This document shows, in pieces, positions 44,749-53,382 of a stretch of DNA of 64,000 nt; within the stretch, counting starts at the first letter, position 1, and every line of letters starts with the position of its first letter. The stretch covers positions 1 to 64,000 of the forward strand of contig NZ_PVTL01000002.1 in the NCBI RefSeq assembly GCF_003003265.1. The letters run 5' to 3'. This DNA comes from Glaciihabitans tibetensis (lineage in GTDB: Bacteria > Actinomycetota > Actinomycetes > Actinomycetales > Microbacteriaceae). The notes beneath the pieces are model-generated. The model saw only the letters and a program-made list of their open reading frames with translations, searched no databases and was not told the DNA's origin. The position numbers and the translations under genes are program-made.

Positions 44749-45933
44749 ATGGTTGACATAAGTCGCGGATCGACGCTGGGGGGCTCGGGAGCAAGCGAAC
44801 TCTTCCAGTTGCTGCGCGACGGACTGCCCCGCACCCGCACCGAACTCGCCGCGACCACGGGGCTCGCCCGGTCCACGATCGCGCTTCGGGTGGACGAACT
44901 CATGAGCCTCGGCCTGATCAGCCCGGTCGGGGACGCGCAATCCACGGGGGGTCGGCCGTCGTCGCAATTCGCGCTCAACCCCTCCGCGCGGTTTGTGCTT
45001 GCCGCCGACCTCGGAGCAACGCACGCCACCATCGCCGTGACCAATCTCAGCGGCACCATCGTCGGGGAGATGACCGGCCCCATTAACATCGCGGACGGCC
45101 CGGAGACGGTGCTCACCTGGATGGTCGACACCGGCCGTGCGCTGCTTGAGCAGCACGGGCTCTCGACCGCCGACGTCATCGCGATCGGAATCGGTCTACC
45201 CGGTCCGGTCGAGCACAGCACCGGCCGCCCAATCAATCCGCCGATCATGCCCGGCTGGGACCAGTTCGACGTTCCGGAGTTTGTCAGGCAGCATCTCGAG
45301 GTGCCCGTACTCGTCGACAACGACGTCAACATCATGGCACTGGGCGAACAGGCCTTTGGCTGGCCACAGACCGACAACCTCCTGTTCGTGAAAGTCGCCA
45401 CCGGCATCGGTGCCGGGGTCATCTCGGGCGGGCGTCTGCTGCGAGGCGCGCAGGGCATCGCCGGCGACATCGGCCATGTGCGTATCCCTCGCGGCGAGGG
45501 TGTCGCCTGCCATTGTGGAAATCGGGGATGTCTCGAGGCCATGGCGTCTGGACCTGCGATCGCCCGCGCGCTCGCGGAGACTGGGCTCGGGGACGGCACG
45601 GCCAGCTCGGTCATCGCGCTGGTCAAGCACGGAAACATCGAGGCGATCCAGGCGGTCCGGCAGGCCGGCCGTGACCTGGGGGAGATCCTCACCGCCTGCG
45701 TCAGCCTGATGAACCCCTCGGTCATCGCGGTGGGCGGATCGATGGCGGTGGTCGGCGACCACCTGATCGCGGGGGTACGCGAGGTCATCTACGCCCGGTC
45801 AATGCCGCTCGCGACCAGTCGGCTGACCATCGCGCAGTCGTCAGCGGGGGTCAACGCCGCGGTGCTCGGCGCGAGCATCCTCGCCATCCACCACGCACTG
45901 TCGCCGGAGGGCATCGACCGGATGGTGCTGTAG
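44749..45933 (+). CDS. ROK-family transcriptional repressor
   Basis: 394 residues. N-terminal winged helix (TRTELAATTGLARSTIALRVDEL), then the ROK sugar-kinase-like fold: LAADLGATHATIAV, IGLPGPVEHSTGRPINPP, DNDVNIMALGE, GIGAGVISGGRLLRGAQGIAGDIGHV split over about residues 223-248, and the zinc site CHCGNRGCLEAMAS. The start was set at 44749; a longer frame from 44704 is possible. It probably regulates the sugar locus, with the imported sugar as effector. Confidence 0.92.
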   Translation: MVDISRGSTLGGSGASELFQLLRDGLPRTRTELAATTGLARSTIALRVDELMSLGLISPVGDAQSTGGRPSSQFALNPSARFVLAADLGATHATIAVTNLSGTIVGEMTGPINIADGPETVLTWMVDTGRALLEQHGLSTADVIAIGIGLPGPVEHSTGRPINPPIMPGWDQFDVPEFVRQHLEVPVLVDNDVNIMALGEQAFGWPQTDNLLFVKVATGIGAGVISGGRLLRGAQGIAGDIGHVRIPRGEGVACHCGNRGCLEAMASGPAIARALAETGLGDGTASSVIALVKHGNIEAIQAVRQAGRDLGEILTACVSLMNPSVIAVGGSMAVVGDHLIAGVREVIYARSMPLATSRLTIAQSSAGVNAAVLGASILAIHHALSPEGIDRMVL

Positions 45934-45992
45934 CCTCCGACGCGGCCGTCGCTGACCGGCACAGCGGCGGTCACTAGCCAACGTTGCGGCGG

Positions 45993-46619
45993 TTACGGCG
46001 TCGCGAACACGTGCGGCGCGAACCGTTCCACGAGAACGGCGAGCGGAGTTCTGCTCGAGACGAGCCGCATGATGTAGGTGCGTCCGGAGACCCTCGACCC
46101 GCTGGTGAGGCCGGGTTCGAGCCGCTCGGCGCGGAGACCGGCGGGGATGAGCCCCCACGACTGCAGCTCGCGCGAGACGTGGACTCCGTGATCGCGCAGC
46201 AGGCGTCCGATCGGTTGCTCCGTTGTTGCCAGCGCGGTTGCGACGGGAGCGGGGAGTTCGTCGAGGCGGGCGACCACTTCGGCGGCGCCGTGAACGGTAC
46301 GCCCGGGGCCGATCAGGAGCACGTCGCGCACCAGCAGGCGCTCGCCCGGCTGCACCCCCAGGTTGTGGTGGGCGAGGGCGATGTACTCGCCGGGGTCCGG
46401 GCTGTCGTCTTCGTACAGGCTCGAACCGCGGGACACTGCGTCCGCCGGATCCGGAACCGCGATCATCCAGTGCCCGGCTACTTCCACGCTGATCTGTTCG
46501 CCCGTGAGGATTTCGAGTGAGGTCGTGGTCAGGCCGTCGCCGCGGAGCACCAGCTGCTCGACCCGGCCGAGTCGCGGGAACTCGTCGGTGGCCTGAAACG
46601 GCGGTGTCCGGAGGGTCAC
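45993..46619 (-). CDS. Chorismate lyase-like protein (UbiC/DUF98 fold)
   Basis: 208 residues. TTTSLEILTGEQISVEV, LLVRDVLLIGPGRTVHGAAEVV, TEQPIGRLLRDHGVHVSRELQSW and the final LAVLVERFAP resemble chorismate pyruvate-lyases of the UbiC/DUF98 type, where Arg residues and a C-terminal Glu in an E-x-F-x-P context act on chorismate to give 4-hydroxybenzoate. Its start overlaps the stop of the NRPS-like gene by four bases, so an aryl acid made here could feed the adenylation domain. No ubiquinone genes are near. The activity is inferred. Confidence 0.7.
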   Translation of the reverse strand: MTLRTPPFQATDEFPRLGRVEQLVLRGDGLTTTSLEILTGEQISVEVAGHWMIAVPDPADAVSRGSSLYEDDSPDPGEYIALAHHNLGVQPGERLLVRDVLLIGPGRTVHGAAEVVARLDELPAPVATALATTEQPIGRLLRDHGVHVSRELQSWGLIPAGLRAERLEPGLTSGSRVSGRTYIMRLVSSRTPLAVLVERFAPHVFATP

Positions 46620-49309
46620 TGGTCGACCGCGGTCAGTTCGGCCTGGATGATCCTGGCCAACTCGGTCGCGTGGGGCTCGCGCAGCAGGGAGGTGTGCTCG
46701 CTCGCAATGTCAACAATCGTGTGCGGCCCGGCGAGGATCGGGCCCCAGCTCGCGCGCCCGTCGGGGTTTCCGGGAACGAGGGCGAGCAGAACCCGACCGG
46801 AATACGCGCTCACGCTGTACCGCCGAGCGGCCAGCTGGCCGTGATCGAAAAAGGCCTGAAACTGGTCTTGTCCAGCGAACGGCACCAGCCCGGCGGCTCT
46901 CGCGCGGAGGTGCCGGCCCCATTCCGGCGCGCGGGGAACGCGAGCCAGGGGAACGCGAGCCAGGGGCGTGCGCGCGCGGGGACCGCGTGCCAGGGGACTG
47001 CGCGCCAGGGGAACGCGCGCGCGGGGCTCGTCGCTGAACCCGCGCGACGACCCGGTGTCGAAGGATTCCGCGAGGCGAAGCGATCCCGCATGCTTCGGGA
47101 GGTACGTGTCGAGCAGGGTCACCATGGCAACGGTCTCGCCCGCCCCCGTCAGCAGCTGTGCGATTTCGAGCGCGACCAGGCCGCCGAACGAGTGACCGAC
47201 CAGCAGGTACGGTCCGCGCGGCTGGATCACCCGCATGATTGCCAGGAACCTCCGCGCCGCGGCGCCCACCGACCAGTCGGGCACCCCGCGGTTTTCGAGT
47301 CCGTGAGCCTGGAACGCGTACATGTTGTGGTCATGGAAGTGGCGCGACAGGGGGAGAAAGGTGAGCGCGAGTGCGCCGGAGCCGGCAAAGCAGAAGATGG
47401 GGGTGCGCAGGCCTCCGGCGCGGAGGGTGACCACATCGGGGTGCGTGGGCAGGGAGTCGGTTCCGAGCCGCACCCGCCGGGTGAACTCGCGCAGGGTGGG
47501 CGCCTCGAGCAGGTCCGCCGAGGTCATAAAGACGCCGAACCTCTCCCGCACGATGGCGAACAGCTCTTCCGCCGAGAGGGAGTCTCCGCCGAGCGCCATA
47601 AAGTCGTCGTCGAGGTTGACCGAGGCGAGGCCGAGCACCTCGCTCCAGATGTCAGCGAGCACGAGTTCGCGCGGGTTCATCGGTTCGCTGCTCACGCTCG
47701 GCGCGGGTGCGTCGGGGAGCGAGGCGCGGTCCACCTTGCCGCGTTCGTTGCGCGGCAGCACGGACATCGGCACGATGGCTGCGGGCACCATGTACTCGGG
47801 CAGGCGAAGCCGGAGCAGTCGCCGCAGCGCCGCCGGCGAGTGCGGGCGCACCGCGGACTCCTGCACCACGTAGGCGATGAGACGGGTGGGGGTGGCCGAG
47901 TCGACCTGAGAGAGCACCACCGACTCCGTCACGCCGGCAATCGCGAGAAAAGCCGCCTCGATTTCACTCGGTTCGACCAGGTAGCCCCGCACCTTGACCG
48001 CCGCGTCCGCGCGGCCGAGCAGGACGAGATCGCCGTTCTCGTCGAACCGCCCGAGGTCGCCCTGGCGGCAGAGTCGCCGGCCGTCGTCGCTGAATCCAAA
48101 GCGAAGAGCATTGCCCGCGGCATCCGCCCAATATTCGCCCGACATATAGTCGGAGACGGTCACGATCTCGCCCGCCTCACCGGGTGCGGCAAGCGTGGAG
48201 TCCTCGCGGAGGAGAAGCACGGTTTTGTTTGCGACGATCTTGCCCGCGGGCACGGTGCCGGTCGGCAGCGGTGCGCCGCCCGGAATCTCATGGGCCGACA
48301 GAGTGCCCGTCTCAGACGAGCCGACCCAGTTCACGAACGATGCCGTCGGCACCGTGTGCTTGCGGATCGCCTCGACGTCGCGCCCGTGCACGGCCTCGCC
48401 CACCGTCGACACCATCCGCAGGCTGTCGAGTACGGTGTGCTCCGGCAGGGCCGCGACGAGAGACCGCAGCAGGTGCGGCGTGCAGTTCAGGGTGGTCAGC
48501 TTCTGATCTTCGATCCAGGAGACGAGCCCACGAACGCCCCCGCTGCGCGGATCGAAGCTCCACAGGCCCGCGCCGTTCAGCAGGGCGACGAACTGCAAAA
48601 TCGCGCCAGCGGCGAACCCGTACGGCAGCACCATCGCCATCCGGTCGTCGGGCGACAGCCTGAACCGCTGCCCACTGTCCATCGCGTCATTCAGCAGCTG
48701 CCGGTGGGTCTGGATGACACCCTTGGGCCGGCCGGTCGATCCCGAGGTGAACACGATCGCGGTCGCATCCCCGTCGCCGCGAGCCATCCCGGCTGACAGA
48801 ACATTCTCTGCGAGGGGGGCGGATGTCGGCACGCCACCGGCATCGGCCGCGAGAAGCGGTTCCAGCGCCACGACAGTAGAGAGCGCGCTTCCCAGCTCCG
48901 GAACGCGCGACAGTTGGGCGGCGTCAGCGACGCAGGCGGTGAGGCCGGCCAGCGCACAGATCTGGCTCAGGCGCTCGGACGGCAGGTGCGGGTCGAGCAC
49001 CACAACCACACGTCCGGCCTTCAGGATCGCGAGGTAGGCGAGCAGTCCCGCCGCCGTGTGGCCGACGAAGCAGCCGATCGGCGACCCAACGGGGGACTCG
49101 CCGGGCGGAAGCTGCCCGGCGAGTCCAATCGCGATCGCGTCGGTGAGTGCATCGGCCTCCGCGAAGGTATAGCTCACGCCCGGTGAGCTGAGCGCGGGAT
49201 GGTGCGGCAGGGCGGCCACCACCTCCTTCCACCGATGGAGGATCGAGCTCGTGGGTCCGGGCACGACCAGCGGGGCGAGGACCTGGTGGGGTTGGGTGAC
49301 GGCGCGCAT
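46616..49309 (-). CDS. NRPS-like synthetase, adenylation-thiolation-thioesterase
   Basis: 897 residues from the ATG at 49309, with GGAGGGA upstream. Adenylation domain: VFTSGSTGRPKG at about 186, VNWVGSSETG, RQGDLGRF, GRADAAVKVRGYLVEPSEIE and the A10 lysine motif PRNERGKVDR. Carrier protein: DDFMALGGDSLSAEE, phosphopantetheine Ser at about 576. Thioesterase: VGHSFGG, Ser at about 706. No condensation domain. At about residues 760-794 the thioesterase contains a repeat tract built from PLARVPLARVPRA-like units, encoded by ~15-bp DNA repeats. It probably activates an aryl or alpha-keto acid and releases a simple product or dimer, using the chorismate-lyase-like partner. Confidence 0.9.
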   Translation of the reverse strand: MRAVTQPHQVLAPLVVPGPTSSILHRWKEVVAALPHHPALSSPGVSYTFAEADALTDAIAIGLAGQLPPGESPVGSPIGCFVGHTAAGLLAYLAILKAGRVVVVLDPHLPSERLSQICALAGLTACVADAAQLSRVPELGSALSTVVALEPLLAADAGGVPTSAPLAENVLSAGMARGDGDATAIVFTSGSTGRPKGVIQTHRQLLNDAMDSGQRFRLSPDDRMAMVLPYGFAAGAILQFVALLNGAGLWSFDPRSGGVRGLVSWIEDQKLTTLNCTPHLLRSLVAALPEHTVLDSLRMVSTVGEAVHGRDVEAIRKHTVPTASFVNWVGSSETGTLSAHEIPGGAPLPTGTVPAGKIVANKTVLLLREDSTLAAPGEAGEIVTVSDYMSGEYWADAAGNALRFGFSDDGRRLCRQGDLGRFDENGDLVLLGRADAAVKVRGYLVEPSEIEAAFLAIAGVTESVVLSQVDSATPTRLIAYVVQESAVRPHSPAALRRLLRLRLPEYMVPAAIVPMSVLPRNERGKVDRASLPDAPAPSVSSEPMNPRELVLADIWSEVLGLASVNLDDDFMALGGDSLSAEELFAIVRERFGVFMTSADLLEAPTLREFTRRVRLGTDSLPTHPDVVTLRAGGLRTPIFCFAGSGALALTFLPLSRHFHDHNMYAFQAHGLENRGVPDWSVGAAARRFLAIMRVIQPRGPYLLVGHSFGGLVALEIAQLLTGAGETVAMVTLLDTYLPKHAGSLRLAESFDTGSSRGFSDEPRARVPLARSPLARGPRARTPLARVPLARVPRAPEWGRHLRARAAGLVPFAGQDQFQAFFDHGQLAARRYSVSAYSGRVLLALVPGNPDGRASWGPILAGPHTIVDIASEHTSLLREPHATELARIIQAELTAVDQ

Positions 49310-49388
49310 GAGCTGAAAATCCCTCCGGGTAGGGAAGAGCCTGTGCGGGCAGCCTAAGTGACATTTGTTACGTCTGGTCAGGCTTGCG

Positions 49389-49419
49389 GGCGACCCGGGC
49401 ATCTGATACCCGGGTCGCC
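49389..49419 (-). terminator. GC-rich hairpin behind the amidase gene
   Basis: Perfect 11-bp stem ggcgacccggg / cccgggtcgcc with a 9-base loop, just downstream of the amidase stop and before the NRPS-like gene. No T-run, so termination is likely but not certain. Confidence 0.65.
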
Positions 49420-49426
49420 GCTTCGC

Positions 49427-51277
49427 CTAGCTCGCGCTTGGTCGACGCCGCCCGAAGGTGGTGAGCAGCAGGGCGATCGCTCCGCCGAGCAGCAGCGACA
49501 GCCCGAAGACGGCGCCGGGCAGTGTGTGGCCGGCGCCGGTGGCAGCGAGAGTTGCAGGGCCGGGTGCAGGCTTCGCGGCAGGTTCGACGTCGTCCGTGAC
49601 GCCGTCGGCGGGAACGAGCAGGGTCGGGCGGAGCAATTCGGGCGTCGACGCCGGGGCAACGCGGTGCAGCGTGGCCTGTTCGTAGTCGTACGACATCGAC
49701 AGCAGTTCCGCATCCTCGCTGCGGGGCGCCGCGAGTTCCAGGCCGACGGCCGCTCCGGTGGAGGTGAAACCGGCCGGCAACGACACGGTCGGGATGCCCG
49801 TGTTGGCCCCGAGATCGCAGAACGTCGTGCCCGCCCAGTCGGGGGCGGCCGAGGTCGCGCTGGTCGGCATCGCGAGGGCATCGATGTTGTTGTCGATGAA
49901 GAACTGATCCATGGCGGCCTTTCCCTCGTCCTGTTCCGCGATGGCGGCGTCGTAGGCGGCGTTCGGGAGGTCTTCGTTGCTCATGAAGTACGCGATGTCG
50001 CCGTCGGTCAGCGATGACTTGCCGTCGGCGATCACGTCGGAGAAGGTGAGCTCGTCGGTGGGTGCGGTGAGCGCGGCGAGACCGGCGGGCCAGGCAGCCT
50101 CGGTGGTGGCGAAGAAGTTGTCGATGCTCGGGCGCATGTCGATCCATCCGCCGCTCTTCAGCACGTCGGAAACGTAGTCGCGAGTGAAAGGAACATCGAC
50201 GATGATCGCGCCCTGAGCCTCAAGGTCGAGGACGGCCTGGTCGATGATCGCCGTCGTCTCAGCAAGACCGGGCCGTGCGGGGTCTTCGACGAAGTCCCAC
50301 TTCACGTAGCCGATGCGCTTGCCCTCGAGCGACGTACTGCTCAGACCCGCAACATACGCGCCGGTGTCCTGCTCGTCCGCGATCACCGTCTGCGGGTCTG
50401 CGGGGTCGTAGCCGGCGAGGACCTCGAGCAGCAGGGCCGCGTCCGTGACCGTTTTCGTCATGGGACCGGACACATCCTGCCGCAGGCTGAGCGGAACGAT
50501 TCCCGCGACGCTGGTCAGGCCCATCGTGGGACGGTATCCGACCAGGCTCTGGTGCGCGCTCGGCCCGACGATCGAGCCACACGAGTCGGTGCCGAGGCCC
50601 GCCGGAGCGTAGCTGGCCGCTACGGCTGCGCCCGTTCCGCCGCTGGATCCACTCGCGCTGTTGGCCTGGTTGTAGGGATTGGTGGTGCGGCCGCGCTCCG
50701 AGCTGAGCGTGTAGGTTCCGTGCCAGGCAAACTCGGACAGATTGGTCTTCGCGAGAATGATGGCCCCAGCGTCGCGCAGCCGCTGCACGGCTGTCGCGTC
50801 GACCTTGGTCTGGTAGGTGTGGAGGGAGGCACTGCCGGCGGTGGTCGGCATGTCGAAGGTCGCGTAGTTGTCCTTCACCAGGATCGGCACACCGTGCAGC
50901 ACCCCGCGCAGCGTGCCCGCCGCCCGCTCAGCATCGAGCTCCGCGGCGGTCGCGAGGGCGTTCGGGTTCGCCAGGATGACCGCGGCGAGGCCGGGCTGGC
51001 TGCCGTACGGGTTGTCATAGGTGGCGATCCGGTCGAGATATTCCTGCGTCAGGGCCACCGAGGTGGATTCGCCCGACTCGAGCAGCGCCAGCACGTCCGT
51101 GATTCCGAGGTCGACGACGTCGGGTGCGGTGCCGCTCGATGCTGGGGGTGGCGAGACCGCCGCGGCGCCGGCCGCTATGGGCGCCAAAGCGCCAGCGCCG
51201 ACCACGAGGCCGACACAGATCGCGGTCGCCGCGGACACCCGCACCGGCCGCCGGAGCGAGAAGCTGGAAGAGGACAT
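49427..51277 (-). CDS. Secreted, cell-wall-sorted amidase
   Basis: 616 residues with a GAAGGAACC ribosome site. Signal peptide at 1-40. Amidase-signature triad: Lys135 in ILVKDNYATF, cis-Ser near 211 in SGSSGGTGAAV, nucleophile Ser235 in GTDSCGSIVG. The C-terminus has LAATG at 577-581, a hydrophobic helix (LPGAVFGLSLLLGGAIALLLTTF) and RRR, which fits a LAXTG sorting signal of the class E sortase type. The enzyme would hydrolyse amides at the cell surface. Family members include peptide amidases; substrate unknown. Confidence 0.9.
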   Translation of the reverse strand: MSSSSFSLRRPVRVSAATAICVGLVVGAGALAPIAAGAAAVSPPPASSGTAPDVVDLGITDVLALLESGESTSVALTQEYLDRIATYDNPYGSQPGLAAVILANPNALATAAELDAERAAGTLRGVLHGVPILVKDNYATFDMPTTAGSASLHTYQTKVDATAVQRLRDAGAIILAKTNLSEFAWHGTYTLSSERGRTTNPYNQANSASGSSGGTGAAVAASYAPAGLGTDSCGSIVGPSAHQSLVGYRPTMGLTSVAGIVPLSLRQDVSGPMTKTVTDAALLLEVLAGYDPADPQTVIADEQDTGAYVAGLSSTSLEGKRIGYVKWDFVEDPARPGLAETTAIIDQAVLDLEAQGAIIVDVPFTRDYVSDVLKSGGWIDMRPSIDNFFATTEAAWPAGLAALTAPTDELTFSDVIADGKSSLTDGDIAYFMSNEDLPNAAYDAAIAEQDEGKAAMDQFFIDNNIDALAMPTSATSAAPDWAGTTFCDLGANTGIPTVSLPAGFTSTGAAVGLELAAPRSEDAELLSMSYDYEQATLHRVAPASTPELLRPTLLVPADGVTDDVEPAAKPAPGPATLAATGAGHTLPGAVFGLSLLLGGAIALLLTTFGRRRPSAS

Positions 51278-51442
51278 GAGAGGTTCCTTCGAGTGGCGAG
51301 TCGGTCAGCAGACTCTCAGTATCGACGGCTCCGGTTTCCGGAGTGTTTCTCACGTGGGTCAATCGGGGTCGGATCTGGCGACCGCGCCGCGAGCGCAAGC
51401 GCGACCGCGACCGCACTGCGACCGGGCGTTGGTCGAGCGCGC

Positions 51443-52294
51443 TCAGCTCAGGATGTCTTTGGTGGCGAAGCGGCCGTAAGCCAGGGCGCCGAAGACCGCG
51501 ACGTAGCCAAGCTGGAGCAATGCGTTGTCACCAAACGACGCGAGCGACAGCGGCTCCGTGAGCAGTCCGGCGAAATCGAGCCAGTACTGGCTGAACAACC
51601 ACGGGTGCAGCCACGCGAGCTGGGGGAGTGCGCCGACAATCTGGGCCACCACCGCGAGCACACTCGTGGCTGCCATGGCGCCCACGGGAACCGTGGTGAG
51701 GGTCGAAATGAACAGTCCGATTGCGCTCAGCCCGCAGAGGGACACGGTGACGTACGCGGTGAGCAGCAGGCACCGCAGTGCGTAGCCGCCGACGCCCACG
51801 GTGTCACCGGACAGGAGGGTGACGGGGCCGATCGGGAACAACGCCGCACCGATCGCCACCCCGACCAGCACCACCACGAGCGTCGCAACCAGGCAGAACG
51901 CGGCGGCTCCGATGTACTTGACGACGAGCAGGCGAATGCGGCCGGCCGGCGCCACCAGCAGGTAGCGCAGGGTGCCGAGGCTCGCCTCGCCCGCGATGGT
52001 GTCGCCCGCGACAACGCCGACCGTCAGGGGCAGAAACAGCGGAATCGCGACCGTCAGCGCGGTAATTGCGACAAAGAGGCCGTTTTCGGTGATGCTCGAC
52101 AGGAACGGCGGACCACCACCGCCGGACTCATCGTCGGACGAGAGCCGAACCGCCACGGCGATAAGCAGGGGTACCGCCGCGAGGGCCGCGAGCATCGCCC
52201 AGGTTCGCCGCCGTCGGAACAGGACGGTGATCTCGGACACCAGCAGCGCCATTCCGAGTCCACGGGTCGCGTGCGATACGGGCCTACTGGGCAA
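51443..52294 (-). CDS. ABC-2 type transporter permease
   Basis: 283 residues with six hydrophobic segments (MLAALAAVPLLIAVAV; GLFVAITALTVAIPLFLPLTVGVV; the conserved AGEASLGTLRYLLVAPAGRIRLLVVKYIG between them). The start is set at a TTG with GAGAGGGG upstream that overlaps the ATPase stop; an ATG at 52252 is the alternative. Together with the ATPase it forms an exporter or membrane-remodelling ABC system. Confidence 0.88.
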   Translation of the reverse strand: MPSRPVSHATRGLGMALLVSEITVLFRRRRTWAMLAALAAVPLLIAVAVRLSSDDESGGGGPPFLSSITENGLFVAITALTVAIPLFLPLTVGVVAGDTIAGEASLGTLRYLLVAPAGRIRLLVVKYIGAAAFCLVATLVVVLVGVAIGAALFPIGPVTLLSGDTVGVGGYALRCLLLTAYVTVSLCGLSAIGLFISTLTTVPVGAMAATSVLAVVAQIVGALPQLAWLHPWLFSQYWLDFAGLLTEPLSLASFGDNALLQLGYVAVFGALAYGRFATKDILS

Positions 52295-53324
52295 CGTCGA
52301 ACCCCTCTCCGGTCAGCGCCACAAAACGCTCCTCCAGGCTCGCGCCGACGACGGCGAAACCGCGCACCCGCACCCCGGCCTCCACGAGCGCCGCCGCAAT
52401 AGTCTCTGCCGCAATCGACGATGCTGCGGGCGAGCTGGCTGCGGGTGACTCCGCTGTGGGCGAGCCGATTGCGGGCGAGCCGGGCGAGAGCGGGGCGCTC
52501 ACGAGCGGATCGCTGTCTGGGCCGGTGGGATGGGTGGGCTCCGTGACATCCGCCATCAAATTCAACCGGCGGAGAACCGTTACGGCGAGCGCCGGGTCGG
52601 GAGTGCGCACCTGCACGGTGGCGATGCCCGCCGCCCGCAGGTCGTCGAGGGTTCCCTGCGCGACGAGCCGTCCGACGCTCATCACGGCGATGTGGGAGCA
52701 GATCTGCTCGACCTCCGCAAGGAGGTGGCTGGACAGAAAGATCGTTGTTCCGTCGTCGGCGAGCGAGCGGATCAGGTTGCGCACCTCGCGGGTGCCCTGC
52801 GGGTCGAGTCCGTTGCTCGGCTCGTCAAGGATAAGCAGCTGCCGCGGCTGGAGCAGCGCATTCGCGATCCCGAGGCGCTGCTTCATGCCGAGCGAATAGG
52901 CGTGCGCGGGTTTGTTGGCGGCGTGGCTGAGCCCGACCCGGTCGAGGGCTGCGTTGACGCGGGCGGTGCGGGTGGCGGATGTCGCGTGCCGGTCAGCTGA
53001 ATCGAACCGGCGCAGATTCGCCGCTCCAGAGAGGAACGGATAGAACGCGGGTCCCTCGACCAGCGCTCCTACGCGCGGCAGCACCGAGCGGGACCGGTCG
53101 GGAATCGCACTGCCGAGCATGCGAATCTGTCCGGTGCTGGCGGAGGCGAGGCCGAGCAGCATGCGAATGGTCGTGGTCTTGCCCGACCCGTTCGGCCCGA
53201 GGAATCCGAAGACGGCGCCCCGCGGCACCGCTAGGCTCAGATCATCCACGGCGACCTGTCGGCCAAAGTTCTTCGTCAGCCCGTGCGTCTCGATGGCGAG
53301 CGAGTCGCCCGCCGCGTCGGTCAC
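52284..53324 (-). CDS. ABC transporter ATP-binding protein (ABC-2 exporter)
   Basis: 346 residues. Walker A GPNGSGKTT at 43-51, signature LGMKQRLGIANALL, Walker B LLILDEPSNGLD and switch His in FLSSHLLAEVEQI. The C-terminal part contains a Ser/Pro/Ala repeat tract (SPAIGSPTAESPAASSPAA) in a linker before the last domain, encoded by short DNA repeats around 52420-52500. Operon with the permease and, 58 bp upstream, the LolA/RseB-like exported protein. Confidence 0.92.
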   Translation of the reverse strand: MTDAAGDSLAIETHGLTKNFGRQVAVDDLSLAVPRGAVFGFLGPNGSGKTTTIRMLLGLASASTGQIRMLGSAIPDRSRSVLPRVGALVEGPAFYPFLSGAANLRRFDSADRHATSATRTARVNAALDRVGLSHAANKPAHAYSLGMKQRLGIANALLQPRQLLILDEPSNGLDPQGTREVRNLIRSLADDGTTIFLSSHLLAEVEQICSHIAVMSVGRLVAQGTLDDLRAAGIATVQVRTPDPALAVTVLRRLNLMADVTEPTHPTGPDSDPLVSAPLSPGSPAIGSPTAESPAASSPAASSIAAETIAAALVEAGVRVRGFAVVGASLEERFVALTGEGFDVAQ

Positions 53325-53382
53325 AGGACGGTCATCGTATGGCCGACGCGGCGGTGCCTGTTGTGTCTGGTCTCGGGGCCGG

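Noticed and set aside
46517..48796. Long open frame of 759 codons opposite the NRPS-like gene
   Set aside because: Antisense shadow; composition is Arg/Gly/His-rich and the opposite strand carries all adenylation motifs.
50552..52402. Long open frame of 616 codons across the amidase and ABC genes
   Set aside because: Runs antisense to two well-supported genes and has no recognisable domain.
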